Shown: positions 25,337 through 34,744 of the stretch, one piece after another
Numbering within the stretch: the first letter of the stretch is position 1
Layout of the letters: each line of letters opens with the position of its first letter
Program-made: the position numbers and the translations under genes
Assembly (NCBI RefSeq): GCF_008932295.1
Contig: NZ_WBWA01000029.1
Location: 1-62,982, forward strand
Direction: 5' to 3'
Origin: Brucella tritici
GTDB lineage: Bacteria > Pseudomonadota > Alphaproteobacteria > Rhizobiales > Rhizobiaceae
DNA: 62,982 bases
Notes under the pieces: generated by a model
Told to the model about the DNA's origin: nothing
The model's input: only the letters and a program-made list of their open reading frames with translations
Databases searched by the model: none

Positions 25337-26233
25337 ATGCCAAACCTTTTGAATGAAACCGCAGGTCTTTTGGCATTTGTGCGCACTGTGGAAGCAGGTT
25401 CCTTCAGTGCAGCAGCCCGGCTACTCAAGACGTCCCCTTCAGTTATTTCCAGAAGTGTCGGGCGACTTGAAAGACTCATCGATACGCGTCTCTTTCTAAG
25501 GTCGACGCGTGTTCTCGTACTGACCGCAGACGGACATTTGCTATTCGAGCGCCTGTCTCCCCTGCTTCGCGAACTCGATATTGCCGATGATGAAATCACT
25601 GCACGCAAGGAGATATCAGGTCGGGTCCGCTTCTCCATGTCTAGCGAACTTGCTCCGCTGTTTCTTGACACCATATTGTCCGGCTTTGCTGCGCGTTATC
25701 CAGGAATTCATCTTGAAATCGGCCTGACCGATCGTCACGTCGATATTATTCGCGAAGATTATGACGTGGCATTTCGGGTGGGAGCGGTCGAGAATGGTGA
25801 TTTGATCATTCGCCGACTGGCCGATTTTGAAATGATTATGGTCGGTTCTCCGGATTTTGCGAACAATCATGGTTTGCCTGGCACGATAAAGGAAGCCGCC
25901 AAGTTGCCCTTTGCAAGGTATATGGCCAATGGATACCCGAACGACGTAAAGCTGGATGATGGTACTCACTTCGCCCCACAAGGACGTGTCGATTGCGATT
26001 CAGGCCAGGCTTTGAAAGCCGCTGCCAGACATGGTCTCGGTGCAGCTGTTGTGATGCGTTGTGTGGTTAAGGACGATCTCGAAAAAGGAAGTCTGGTCGA
26101 AATTTCGAAAATGCTAACACTTCCGTCTATGCCATTTCACGCTGTGCACGCCTATAAGCGCCTGGTTCCCACGCGTGTGCGCGTTCTTTGCGATATGGTC
26201 GAAAGCCGAGCAAAAGCATTGGCTTCCTCGTGA
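25337..26233 (+). CDS. LysR-type transcriptional regulator
   Basis: 298 residues from the ATG of MPNLLNETAGLLAFV. The N-terminal winged HTH is clear (AFVRTVEAGSFSAAARLLKTSPSVISRSVGRLERLIDTRLFLRSTR in pieces), followed by a LysR effector domain with SGRVRFSMSSELAPLF, HVDIIREDYDVAFRVG, and HGLGAAVVMRCVVKDDL. It is divergent from the SDR gene and likely controls it, and itself, via the inverted repeat at 25249-25277. It belongs to the group with the DVAFRVG signature common among regulators of neighbouring oxidoreductases. Confidence 0.88.
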   Translation: MPNLLNETAGLLAFVRTVEAGSFSAAARLLKTSPSVISRSVGRLERLIDTRLFLRSTRVLVLTADGHLLFERLSPLLRELDIADDEITARKEISGRVRFSMSSELAPLFLDTILSGFAARYPGIHLEIGLTDRHVDIIREDYDVAFRVGAVENGDLIIRRLADFEMIMVGSPDFANNHGLPGTIKEAAKLPFARYMANGYPNDVKLDDGTHFAPQGRVDCDSGQALKAAARHGLGAAVVMRCVVKDDLEKGSLVEISKMLTLPSMPFHAVHAYKRLVPTRVRVLCDMVESRAKALASS

Positions 26234-26355
26234 GGCCATATTTAGGTTTTCAGACAATTAGGACAGAATCTTCAACAAACCAGCCTTGGATTGATGTCGC
26301 GCTCTTTTTCCGAACCCCGGCCATTTGAAACGATCAATCTCCAGCAGGGTTCGTA

Positions 26356-27039
26356 TCATGCATTCTGGATCTGCGATGGCAGAGTTTCCCAAATCCTAAT
26401 CAACTCCCCTATGGAAGATGCCTCCATTTTCCGCATGACATTTCCCCGATGAAGCTTGACGGTTACCTCACTGATTCCCAGGTCAAAAGCAATTTGCTTG
26501 TTAAGTCGACCGCGTGCCACTTCCCGCAAGACCTCCCGCTCTCTGGGGGTCAAGGTCTCATGGTGCTCGATATTGCGTTTGACGATGACTGCGTGGGAAC
26601 GTCGCTGCGCATCCATTTCTATTGCTGACGTAACTGCATCAAGCAATGTTTGATCTCGCACCGGCTTGGTCAGGAAATCGACTGCGCCAGCTTTCATTGC
26701 CTCGACAGTCATCGGAATATCACCATGACCAGTCAGGAAAATGATCGGTTTGGGATTGCCGCTTTGTGCCAATTGCCGCTGTAAATCCAACCCACTTGTG
26801 CCCGGCATGCGCACATCAAGGATTAGACAACCCGGTGCTTCCAGCAGGTCGGTTCCAATCAACTCGCGTGTAGAGGCAAAAGCTATGGGCCTGAGCCCTG
26901 CCGATAAGATCAACTCGAAGAGTGCCTCTCGTATGGCCTCATCGTCATCTACGATCACAACGAATGGCTGCTCCGCATCCGTTGCGCGTTTTGACGATTG
27001 CCCTGGTTTCAAATTGTGTGACTGCTGTTCAGTTCTCAT
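26356..27039 (-). CDS. FixJ-type response regulator (receiver + LuxR HTH)
   Basis: 227 residues from an ATG with GGAGG six bases upstream. Receiver domain: VIVDDDEAIRE (acidic pocket), LILDVRMPGTSG (phosphoacceptor Asp75), FLTGHGD, FLTKPV (Lys). The C-terminal LuxR-type HTH reads LTPREREVLREVARGRLNKQIAFDLGISEVTVKLHRGNVMRKM in pieces. It is the last gene of a four-gene operon with the multi-PAS kinase, overlapping the preceding gene by 11 bases. It should bind DNA when phosphorylated. Confidence 0.88.
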   Translation of the reverse strand: MRTEQQSHNLKPGQSSKRATDAEQPFVVIVDDDEAIREALFELILSAGLRPIAFASTRELIGTDLLEAPGCLILDVRMPGTSGLDLQRQLAQSGNPKPIIFLTGHGDIPMTVEAMKAGAVDFLTKPVRDQTLLDAVTSAIEMDAQRRSHAVIVKRNIEHHETLTPREREVLREVARGRLNKQIAFDLGISEVTVKLHRGNVMRKMEASSIGELIRIWETLPSQIQNA

Positions 27040-27418
27040 GTCCACCCTCCATTCGACGCTTGTCTAATGCTTCACCAATTGCTGCAAGCAATGCCTGTCC
27101 ATCGAACGGCTTCCTGAAGAAACCTGTTATTCCCTGAGCTCGCTCCTGGTCTGCTATTTCGTGCCTTCCTGTAATGAGAAATACAGGAATATCAGGACGA
27201 ACCTCCTGAACTATTTCTCGCAATTCGAAGCCATTGATGTCCGGCATGCCGATGTCCGTTATAACGAGGTCTATACCTCCAAGCCCCCGCGTTAACAGTG
27301 AGACGGGAGAAGAAAAACAGCGAGCCATGTACCCTGTCGACTCCAACAGATCTTCCATTGATTCCAGTAACCGTGAATCGTCGTCAACAACTGCAATTAC
27401 GAGCTTGTTCTCGATCAT
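27029..27418 (-). CDS. Single-domain response regulator
   Basis: 129 residues: a stand-alone receiver with VVDDDSRLLESM, LVITDIGMPDINGFEL (Asp55), FLITGRHE and GFFRKPFDG (Lys). No output domain follows. It overlaps both neighbours (4 bp with the gene upstream, about 11 bp with the one downstream), so translation is coupled. Such receivers work as phosphate sinks, phosphorelay intermediates or protein-interaction switches. It probably takes phosphate from the multi-PAS kinase. Confidence 0.88.
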   Translation of the reverse strand: MIENKLVIAVVDDDSRLLESMEDLLESTGYMARCFSSPVSLLTRGLGGIDLVITDIGMPDINGFELREIVQEVRPDIPVFLITGRHEIADQERAQGITGFFRKPFDGQALLAAIGEALDKRRMEGGHEN

Positions 27419-28062
27419 AGTTCCTCCCCTTTTGATCTGCGCGAGTGGGTGATCGGTATTTTCAACCTCTCCGCGATGCGTACGAGATCAGGGAGCGACG
27501 CTGCCGCCATTTTTTGCATGACATTCCTTCTGTGGAGTTGCAACGTCACTTCGCTTATGCCGAGTTCGGCAGCTGCCTGCTTATTGAGGAGACCGCTCAC
27601 GACTAACGGCATCACCTCTCGTTCTCGGGATGTGAGTTCTCCATAGCGCTGTCTCAGCAATTCGATTTCCGCCCGACTATTGCGTAGCTGTTGATCTTGT
27701 TCGATTGCCGCATTGATTGCCGCCAGGAGTTTTGCGTCACTGAAGGGCTTGGTCAGAAAATCGACAGCGCCCCGCTTCATTGCGCGAACAGAACTGGGAA
27801 TATCGCCATGTCCAGTGATGAAGACGATGGGCGGATGTTCCTGCACCGAAATCTGTTTCTGCAGTTCCAGACCGTTAATATCGGGAAGTTCGACATCGAG
27901 CACGAGGCAAGACGGAACATCAGGCTTGTGAGCATTGACGTAATCTCTTGCCGATCCAAATGACATAGTGCGCATGCCATACGAAGCCAAAAGTTCCTCC
28001 AAGGCTTCGCGGATGCGCTCGTCGTCGTCTACAATGAATACTAACTGGCTAATGCTCATCAC
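27415..28062 (-). CDS. FixJ-type response regulator (receiver + LuxR HTH)
   Basis: 215 residues. Receiver: FIVDDDERIREALEEL, LVLDVELPDINGLEL (Asp56), VFITGHGDIPSSVRAMKRGAVDFLTKPF (Thr and Lys). HTH: LTSREREVMPLVVSGLLNKQAAAELGISEVTLQLHRRNVMQKMAA in pieces. It is a close paralogue of the regulator at 26356. Its start overlaps the kinase gene by 14 bases. Two FixJ-like outputs under one sensor suggest branched control. Confidence 0.88.
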   Translation of the reverse strand: MMSISQLVFIVDDDERIREALEELLASYGMRTMSFGSARDYVNAHKPDVPSCLVLDVELPDINGLELQKQISVQEHPPIVFITGHGDIPSSVRAMKRGAVDFLTKPFSDAKLLAAINAAIEQDQQLRNSRAEIELLRQRYGELTSREREVMPLVVSGLLNKQAAAELGISEVTLQLHRRNVMQKMAAASLPDLVRIAERLKIPITHSRRSKGEEL

Positions 28063-31000
28063 TTGTCGCCTTCGCCTCCACGGGGAGAGTAAAAATTAGC
28101 GCCGTTCCGTACGGCTCGTTCTTTTCCGCCCACAGGCAACCACCATGTGCCTCGACAATCGAACGGGAAATCGCGAGTCCCATGCCCATTCCCTGTTCTT
28201 TCGTCGTAATAAACGGTTCGAATATTCTTTCCGGGGATGTAATTCCCACGCCCTGGTCGCTGATCTTTGTCTGAATGAAACCTCCGTCGCGAACCACCTT
28301 GATCGTCAAGTGGCGATCACGTGTGATGGCTTCCATCGCTTCAATGGCATTTCGAATGAGATTCAAAAGGACTTGCTGGATCTGGACCCTATCCGCCATC
28401 ACATACGGTAAATCTGCCTCTATTTCGACGACGGTGCGGACCCGCCAGCGCAGCAGCTCCTCCGTCATTAGCCCGCGCACCTCCGCGATGACGTCATTCA
28501 GCGTGATTTTCTTTTTTGCGTCAGCCGACTGCCTGAACAGAGCTCGAATTCGACCGACAACGTCGGCGGCAGATGTGGCATCCCGTGTGATGCGTTCAAC
28601 AGTCTTAAGGGCTCGTTCGGTGTTTGGCGGTTCGGCGGTGAGCCAGCGCCGACAGGCATGGGAATTGGCTACAATAGCCGCCAAAGGCTGGTTGACCTCA
28701 TGTGCGATCGACGCCGAGAGCTCTGCAAGGCTTGAGGCCTGGCTCGCTCGAGCTAATTTCTCATGTGTGAGACGAAGTTCATCCTGCGCTCGGACTTCGC
28801 GATCAATATCCAGACATATAACGTTCCACTGAACGATATTACCCTGTCCGTCGCGCATTGCTTCTGCCCGTGTCTCAACCCAGCGATATTGCCCATCGAA
28901 ACGCCGTAAACGATGTCTACGTGCATATGGCTCCCCTGTAGCGAGTGAATGTGCATATTGTTCTTTCACTCCGGCCAAATCGTCAGGATGCACTCCTGCA
29001 TCAAGCGTTGCATTGAGCTTGCCGTCTTCGTCGAGCCTGTCGAGACCATAGCCGAGAAATTGGCTCAATCGATCGCTCCGATAGATCGGTTCGCCGTTCG
29101 GATCAGCACAGTCGATCATGACAGGTAAAGCTTCCACCAGACGCCAAAGTGACCGTTCCCTTTCCCGTAATGCTTCCTCCGCGCGCTTCCTCTGGGTTAT
29201 ATCGATGAATCCAACGAGACTTTTATCAGCCACTGCATCAGGTCGTGCAGTCGTAAAGAGGACATCGATGACGCGACCGTCCAGGCGCATTACTTTTGTT
29301 TCTTCCTGAAAAACCTCTTCGCCACGATAGCGCGCCTCTATCGAACGGCGAATCGTGTCCATGCCGGGCTGCCAATAACGGGTGGCGGAACCACGCATTT
29401 CATCGGCATTTTTGGCCCCAAACATTTCGAGAATATGCTGATTAACCTCTTCGACCTCCAGAGCCTCGACAGCCTGTGTTAGAAATTCTGGATGCTCGTC
29501 TATATAGTCGCGCAAGTCGTTCACCCCTTGCGCCCGCAATTCATTGAACAGAAGAACAAGTTTTTTGGCGTCGACCTGGGTGAGGCCGATCGGCATGTAC
29601 TGAAAAAGATCGCGATAACGGCGCTCGCTGTGTCTAAGGGCATCCTCGGCTTTGACCTGATCGTCAATGTCGGTAGATAGACCATACCATTGGATTATAC
29701 GTCCATCGTCATCTCGCAGTGGATCTGCCTGTCCGGCAACCCAGCGATATACGCCGTCAGCCCGGCGAAGTCGGTATCTCATCGAAAAGCGTTCGCCAGT
29801 GGCAATGCTGTGGTTGAGCGCCTGGGATACCCGCCCCACGTCGTCGGGGTGTGTCGTGCTTTCCATGATGGCTGCCAGACGCTTTGGCCCCATCTTTTCT
29901 GCGTCCTCCACATCCATACCGAAGAAATCAATCAAACGCCTGTTGAAGAAATTCGGCTCTCCTTCCGGGGTAAGGCGCCAGATAAAGCTCGGCACCATAT
30001 CGACGAGCATTGAAAGCTCGCGCTCCCGATCAGACAGAGATTTTTGGGCAGTTACCAGATCGTCGATGTCGACGCAGACACCGTACCACTGGACGACCGC
30101 GCCGGTTTCGTCTCGCAACGGTTCGGCGCGGGTTTCGGTCCAACGATAATTGCCGTCAGAACGCAACTGTCGGTATCTTTGAAAATACGGTTCATGCGTC
30201 GTCAGGGAACGGTCAATGGCATCTCTTGCCTTTTGAATATCATCTGGATGGATGACACTGAGATTGGGAGACTTGTCGACTGCGGTGATATCCTCGAGCG
30301 TCGCGCCTGTTACTTCGGTAAATCGCTTGTTGACATAAGTTGGCGACCCCTTGTCCGAAATGCTCCAGACGAGTGCAGGGACTGTGTCTATCAACTGTTG
30401 CAGACTTTGTTCCCGCTCGCGTAACGCGGTTACCGTTTTCTTATATAGATCATTATCGAGTGCGATACCGTACCAGCCTGCGATTTGGCCATTGCTGTCG
30501 CGTACCGGTCTGGCAGAGGTTCTTGCCCAGACATACACATCGTTGGCACGTCGAAAACGGAATTCTACGTTAAAGTCGTCTCCGGTCGCCAGGCAGTGAC
30601 GCCATTTTTCCGCAACTTCTTCATAATCATCGGGATGTAGTACTCGTTTCCATGCAGTGTGCCCTTCATCTACAGCCGCATTAAGATAGTCCAGAGTGAC
30701 ACCGAGAGAACTCTGTGCGAACGGATGGAGGAATATCCATCTTCCTGCAGCGTCAAACGCCCAGCCATTGCCGAAAATGCTTTCCACAACCTTGGCCGAG
30801 CGCATAGGCTCTGTCTTATCATTTCCAAACAACTCAGCCGCCGTTTGTTCAGGAGGGTCTTGCTCGGTGACCAGGTCTCCAATGTCCAAGCTAACGCTAT
30901 AGCCTGGCTCCGACCGGGTCTCGATCCAGCGATATGTCCCATCGGACTGGCGTTGACGGTGTCGAGTGATTTGCGGAACACCGGTCCAGAATGCGCGAGC

Positions 31001-31555
31001 GGCGGCATGAGATGCCGATATCCTTTCTTCTGGGTGGGTAAGATCAAGCGTTTCTGGTTGATCAGAGCGCGCTTTTCTGTCCAACGCCAAGTTCGTTACA
31101 AGGTTGAACCGCTCGCTATCAATTGATGGGACATCGGCATTAATTATGGTTCCATACCAGGCACGGATTCTACCCTGCTTATCCCGCAAAGGTTGTCCGG
31201 AACTGCGACACCATCGATAAGCGCCGCTCGAACTCAAAAGCCGATGTTCGAAACTATATTTTTCACCGGTATGCAATGACCTAAGCCATACTGCCGCAAA
31301 ACCATCGAGGTCATCTGGATGGATAAGTTTTGACCAGCCATATAAAGCTCGATCAACCGGTTTATTGAATTGCTCCAATGAGGATCGGACAAGGGAAAGC
31401 AGCGCCTCGGTTAGATAAATAACCTCGCCAGCTTTATCGGTCGCCCAGGCGATCCCCACCACGCGTTCAACAGTTCGCGCAGCTTCAATCGCCTGAATAT
31501 GATCGTCTTCATCCGATATAGAAGTAAACGTCATTTGCCGCAGCCTTTTCAGCAT
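28049..31555 (-). CDS. Multi-PAS sensor histidine kinase, 1168 aa
   Basis: Soluble kinase with seven PAS/PAC-like repeats in a row, most with the PAC ending of WYGxxxDI type and the core RxRLRRADGxYRW. The kinase core follows: ASIAHEVNQPLAAIVAN (phosphoaccepting His952), NLIRNAIEAM (N box), SDQGVGI (G1) and EQGMGMGLAISRSIVEAHGG (G2). HEVNQPLAA places it in the FixL/DctB-like HPK4 class. No transmembrane helix is seen, so it senses cytosolic signals. PAS domains may bind haem, flavin or small ligands, but no specific ligand residue can be assigned. It is the first gene of an operon with three response regulators. Confidence 0.9.
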   Translation of the reverse strand: MLKRLRQMTFTSISDEDDHIQAIEAARTVERVVGIAWATDKAGEVIYLTEALLSLVRSSLEQFNKPVDRALYGWSKLIHPDDLDGFAAVWLRSLHTGEKYSFEHRLLSSSGAYRWCRSSGQPLRDKQGRIRAWYGTIINADVPSIDSERFNLVTNLALDRKARSDQPETLDLTHPEERISASHAAARAFWTGVPQITRHRQRQSDGTYRWIETRSEPGYSVSLDIGDLVTEQDPPEQTAAELFGNDKTEPMRSAKVVESIFGNGWAFDAAGRWIFLHPFAQSSLGVTLDYLNAAVDEGHTAWKRVLHPDDYEEVAEKWRHCLATGDDFNVEFRFRRANDVYVWARTSARPVRDSNGQIAGWYGIALDNDLYKKTVTALREREQSLQQLIDTVPALVWSISDKGSPTYVNKRFTEVTGATLEDITAVDKSPNLSVIHPDDIQKARDAIDRSLTTHEPYFQRYRQLRSDGNYRWTETRAEPLRDETGAVVQWYGVCVDIDDLVTAQKSLSDRERELSMLVDMVPSFIWRLTPEGEPNFFNRRLIDFFGMDVEDAEKMGPKRLAAIMESTTHPDDVGRVSQALNHSIATGERFSMRYRLRRADGVYRWVAGQADPLRDDDGRIIQWYGLSTDIDDQVKAEDALRHSERRYRDLFQYMPIGLTQVDAKKLVLLFNELRAQGVNDLRDYIDEHPEFLTQAVEALEVEEVNQHILEMFGAKNADEMRGSATRYWQPGMDTIRRSIEARYRGEEVFQEETKVMRLDGRVIDVLFTTARPDAVADKSLVGFIDITQRKRAEEALRERERSLWRLVEALPVMIDCADPNGEPIYRSDRLSQFLGYGLDRLDEDGKLNATLDAGVHPDDLAGVKEQYAHSLATGEPYARRHRLRRFDGQYRWVETRAEAMRDGQGNIVQWNVICLDIDREVRAQDELRLTHEKLARASQASSLAELSASIAHEVNQPLAAIVANSHACRRWLTAEPPNTERALKTVERITRDATSAADVVGRIRALFRQSADAKKKITLNDVIAEVRGLMTEELLRWRVRTVVEIEADLPYVMADRVQIQQVLLNLIRNAIEAMEAITRDRHLTIKVVRDGGFIQTKISDQGVGITSPERIFEPFITTKEQGMGMGLAISRSIVEAHGGCLWAEKNEPYGTALIFTLPVEAKATSDEH

Positions 31556-31791
31556 TCACTGATGATCATCATGCTCAGTTTAACCTGAACTCTCTCGATC
31601 TGCATGCTATGGAAATCTATAGAACGCTTGCCTTATTTTTGATGAAGCTGACCGGACAGGTTAAGGCTTGCGAAACGTCGGCAAGGCATCTCCGTATCGG
31701 CGATCGAGCGGTTAACGAGCTCCGATGGAGTGTTAAATTCTATTCAGTAACGCTAGAGTATCTTATTACAACTATCTGGAATTGATAATTT

Positions 31792-32712
31792 TTATGGATT
31801 CTCGGACGATCGAATTTGTTGCTGCCTTCGACGTGGCGTCGTACCAAGGATGCGGCGAAAAGCATAGATGAAAGCACTTTCAGACCCGTACCCCAGCTGC
31901 GCAGCCACAGACGCAATTGTCATATTCGGTCGCGCCAGCAGTTTGTGCGCCTGCATCATACGCCAGCGCAAAATATACTCCATCGGACTATGTCCGACGG
32001 CGGCACGGAACCGTGCCGAGAACTGGGACCGTGAAAGATGGCTGATGCCTGCAAGTTCATCCAGCCGCCAATTGTGCCCTGGGTCCCAATGGATCGCCAT
32101 CAATGCACCGCCAATTCTGGGATCTGAGAGGGCGGAGAGCCAACTGCGCTCAGTCATAACGGGCAGACTACGTATCAGTTCAATAAAAATCATCTGCATG
32201 ATCGGAATAGCTATCGCCGCACCACCGGGAACATCGCCGGCGAGCTCTTCTTCCAGTCTGCCGGTGAGCCAGTGAAGGCGTTCCGCTACAATGCTTTCCG
32301 CTCGAATCACGACGATCGATGGTAAGATTTCTCGCAGAAGTTCGCTGTTTAAAGGCAGATCCATGCGACCACTATGGCAAAGGAACTCCGACCCCGCGCC
32401 ACCGTCCAGTTTTGCATGGTTCTTGTAGGCTTTCTGCGAAAAGACTTCACCCGCTGGAATGGGCAAGCAATTCAGATCACTCCCGATGACAAAGGGCAGA
32501 TCCGGGCCGATCAGGAAACAGTCTCCTGCAGCAAGCATCAATCGCTCACCTTGCACTTCCAGAAAACAACTACCCTGTCTGATGATGTTGCATTTCAAGG
32601 CACGTACAGGAGGCACGTCGATTGCCCAACGCCCGCAAGCCTCAAGTCCGACGGACATAGTCGCGCTGGCTTCAATCAAATCCAGCAGCTGGGAAAGAGG
32701 ATCGTAGTACAT
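31792..32712 (-). CDS. AraC-family regulator with cupin-type sensor
   Basis: 306 residues. The N-terminal half is an AraC_binding/cupin_6-like domain (DPLSQLLDLIEASATMSVGLEACGRWAIDVPP, then GDCFLIGPDLPFVIG). The C-terminal two HTH motifs read GHNWRLDELAGISHLSRSQFSARFRAAVGHSPMEYILRWRMMQAHKLLARPNMTIASVAAQLGYGSESAFIYAFRRILGTTP in pieces. It is divergent from the SDR gene at 32808, with 95 bp between, and probably activates it, as is common for this cupin-AraC/oxidoreductase pairing. Confidence 0.85.
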   Translation of the reverse strand: MYYDPLSQLLDLIEASATMSVGLEACGRWAIDVPPVRALKCNIIRQGSCFLEVQGERLMLAAGDCFLIGPDLPFVIGSDLNCLPIPAGEVFSQKAYKNHAKLDGGAGSEFLCHSGRMDLPLNSELLREILPSIVVIRAESIVAERLHWLTGRLEEELAGDVPGGAAIAIPIMQMIFIELIRSLPVMTERSWLSALSDPRIGGALMAIHWDPGHNWRLDELAGISHLSRSQFSARFRAAVGHSPMEYILRWRMMQAHKLLARPNMTIASVAAQLGYGSESAFIYAFRRILGTTPRRRQQQIRSSENP

Positions 32713-32807
32713 CAGAACCGGACAATCTCTACATTAAACGAGCCATATGACTATAGATTTTCCTGTCATCAATTTCTACCTTTTCGTGGCACAATCAGGA
32801 GAAGAAC

Positions 32808-33767
32808 ATGCAGCATGGTCAAACGCCGCTCGGCACCCCATTCGGCCCATATACTACTGCCCAAGAGGTTATTCGCGACATCGACCTCACTGGAAAGACT
32901 GCCGTTGTGACAGGCGGCGCGTCAAATCTCGGCCTTGAAACCGTGCGCGTGTTGGCATGGAGAGGGGCCCGCGTGATCGTGCCGGTGCGCGACACCAGCA
33001 CCGCCCGCAAGGTGTTATCGAATGTTCCAAATGTTGAACTATTCGAGATGGATCTCCTCGACCCCGCCTCTGTCCGCAGCTTTGCGGATAGGTTTGTCAT
33101 TGAGCATGGCTCCCTAGACATTCTGATCCTCAGCGCGGGAGTGATGGCCACTCCTTTATTTCGCGATGCGGAAGGCCATGAAGGCCAGTTTGCGACTAAT
33201 CATCTTGGTCACTTTCGCTTGACCGCAGCTTTATGGCCAGCTCTTTGTGCGACCAAAAATGCGCGCGTCATCGTAATGTCCTCACGGGGACATCAATTGG
33301 GAGGATTCGCGCTCGAAGATCTCGATTTTGTGAAACGACCCTACGACAAATGGCTCGCTTACGGTCAAGCCAAGACAGCCAATGCACTTTTCGCCGTAGC
33401 GCTCGACGCTCGTGGTTTCGATCACGGTGTCAGGGCATTTTCGGTACATCCCGGCTCTATATTCGGTCCATTAGCGCGACACCTCAGCCGGGAGGAAATC
33501 GACACATTCGGCGCAATCGATGAAAACGGAACACCAGTCATAGATCCCGATCGCGATATGAAGACGCCTCAGCAAGGCGCTGCCACGACGATCTGGTGCG
33601 CCACGGCCCCCGAGTTGGCGGGAATTGGCGGCGTTTATTGTGAGGATTGCGATATCGCACCGGTGGAAAGCCATAAGCGCTTTGGCGTGCGACCTTTTGC
33701 AATCAATCCCGATATCGCAGAGGCCCTGTGGTCCGAAAGCGTGCGGCTTACCGGATATTTCTACTAG
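32808..33767 (+). CDS. SDR-family oxidoreductase (WWOX/retinol-DH-like)
   Basis: 319 residues. TGGASNLGLETVRVLA is the NAD(P) motif (variant of TGxxxGxG; Asn replaces the usual Gly at one position), NHLGHF the structural helix, VMSSRGHQ carries the Ser, and YGQAKTANALF the Tyr-x-x-x-Lys catalytic pair. The N-terminal extension FGPYTTAQEVIRDIDLTGKTAVVTGG is typical of the longer WW-oxidoreductase-like SDR group. GGAG lies five bases before the ATG. It is divergent from its likely AraC regulator. Confidence 0.85.
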   Translation: MQHGQTPLGTPFGPYTTAQEVIRDIDLTGKTAVVTGGASNLGLETVRVLAWRGARVIVPVRDTSTARKVLSNVPNVELFEMDLLDPASVRSFADRFVIEHGSLDILILSAGVMATPLFRDAEGHEGQFATNHLGHFRLTAALWPALCATKNARVIVMSSRGHQLGGFALEDLDFVKRPYDKWLAYGQAKTANALFAVALDARGFDHGVRAFSVHPGSIFGPLARHLSREEIDTFGAIDENGTPVIDPDRDMKTPQQGAATTIWCATAPELAGIGGVYCEDCDIAPVESHKRFGVRPFAINPDIAEALWSESVRLTGYFY

Positions 33768-34208
33768 AACAGCGCCTGGAACAGCAGGCAAGATTTTCGA
33801 TAACAAGGCTTGGTACTAGCTCGGGGCAACTGACATACCACCCGAGGAGAAAAGTGCTTCTTCGTCCTCTTCAATTCGGTTTGCCAGTCTGCGACCGAAA
33901 CCAGAACTTGACCATCAAAATACAAGGGGTCAAAATACAAGGGAATGCCTTGTCTTGGTAGTGCAAACTTGGCCTTCCGACTTGCAAGTCAAGGCGAATG
34001 GGCAGCTTGGATTAAGTCCGCGTGGGCAGCCCGTACTTTCTTGAGGCGTTTCAATCCCGCCATCTTCCCTGCAGGACGAATGAAACTGGGAGCGAGCCCC
34101 CACTCGACTGGAGGACTGCTCGCTCTCCTTCATTTTCTGCCTGGATGAACTCATGAAAGATTTTGCCGGGATATACATATTCTTCTTCCTCGACAGGTCA
34201 GGGTTTTA
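33768..34208. other. Intergenic, no gene supported
   Basis: About 440 bases downstream of two convergent genes. A tandem duplication of TCAAAATACAAGGG occurs near 33915-33942. No other structure was noticed. Confidence 0.35.
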
Positions 34209-34622
34209 CTAATCATTGGTGGTGAGGTTCGTTTCATCAGTGTCAACGATAAAGATCGCCAAAAGACGGGCACGCTTAGTCGGACTGACGTTTTCACTAA
34301 CATTGTGTCGATCACCCGGAAATTCCGAGAAACTCTGACCTGCGTGATAGGTAATAACCGGACCATCATTGACCTGACTGCGGATAGCTCCTTCCAGAAC
34401 CGTCGCGTAAATGAAGGCAGAAGCAGGATGGGTATGAGCAGGCGAAGTACCGCCCGGTTCATACTCCACGAGCACGCTCTTCATGCTCTTTCCCGGCACA
34501 TTCGGAAGCACCTGGTCGTAAATGACCCTTACTGTGGATGTTTCACTGGGTTTTTCATGTGCAAAACCTGTCGAAACCGGAATAGTGGTTGCCAACGCAA
34601 TGCGGATAAACGTCTTGATCAT
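34209..34622 (-). CDS. Secreted cupin-domain protein
   Basis: 137 residues with signal peptide MIKTFIRIALATTIPVSTGFA. The cupin motifs are EYEPGGTSPAHTHPASAFIYATVLEGAIRSQ in pieces (metal-type His-x-His) and GQSFSEFPGDRHNVSEN (last His). ARLLAIFIVDTDETNLTTND closes the domain. It is a small periplasmic single-cupin protein of unknown activity, possibly metal binding. It is a close paralogue of the truncated gene at 57011. The alpha/beta hydrolase gene upstream (34745) is on the same strand, about 120 bp away. Confidence 0.8.
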   Translation of the reverse strand: MIKTFIRIALATTIPVSTGFAHEKPSETSTVRVIYDQVLPNVPGKSMKSVLVEYEPGGTSPAHTHPASAFIYATVLEGAIRSQVNDGPVITYHAGQSFSEFPGDRHNVSENVSPTKRARLLAIFIVDTDETNLTTND

Positions 34623-34744
34623 GGTGGGTTCCTGTCATGTCTGCAAAAATGGAGTGACACACAAGCCGACCCCGCTCGCCAAACGTGCCCCAGGGTCATT
34701 GTCTTTGTCAGGAGATTTGTTTACGGCGGTAGTTGCCCGAGCGC

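Noticed and set aside
29667..30149. 160-codon plus-strand frame inside the kinase gene
   Set aside because: Antisense to the PAS array, with no start signal.
28049..31555. Transmembrane sensor in the large kinase
   Set aside because: No hydrophobic segment long enough for a membrane helix; read as cytosolic.
33915..33942. Tandem TCAAAATACAAGGG duplication
   Set aside because: Two copies only, short, in non-coding DNA; probably slippage and not a functional array.
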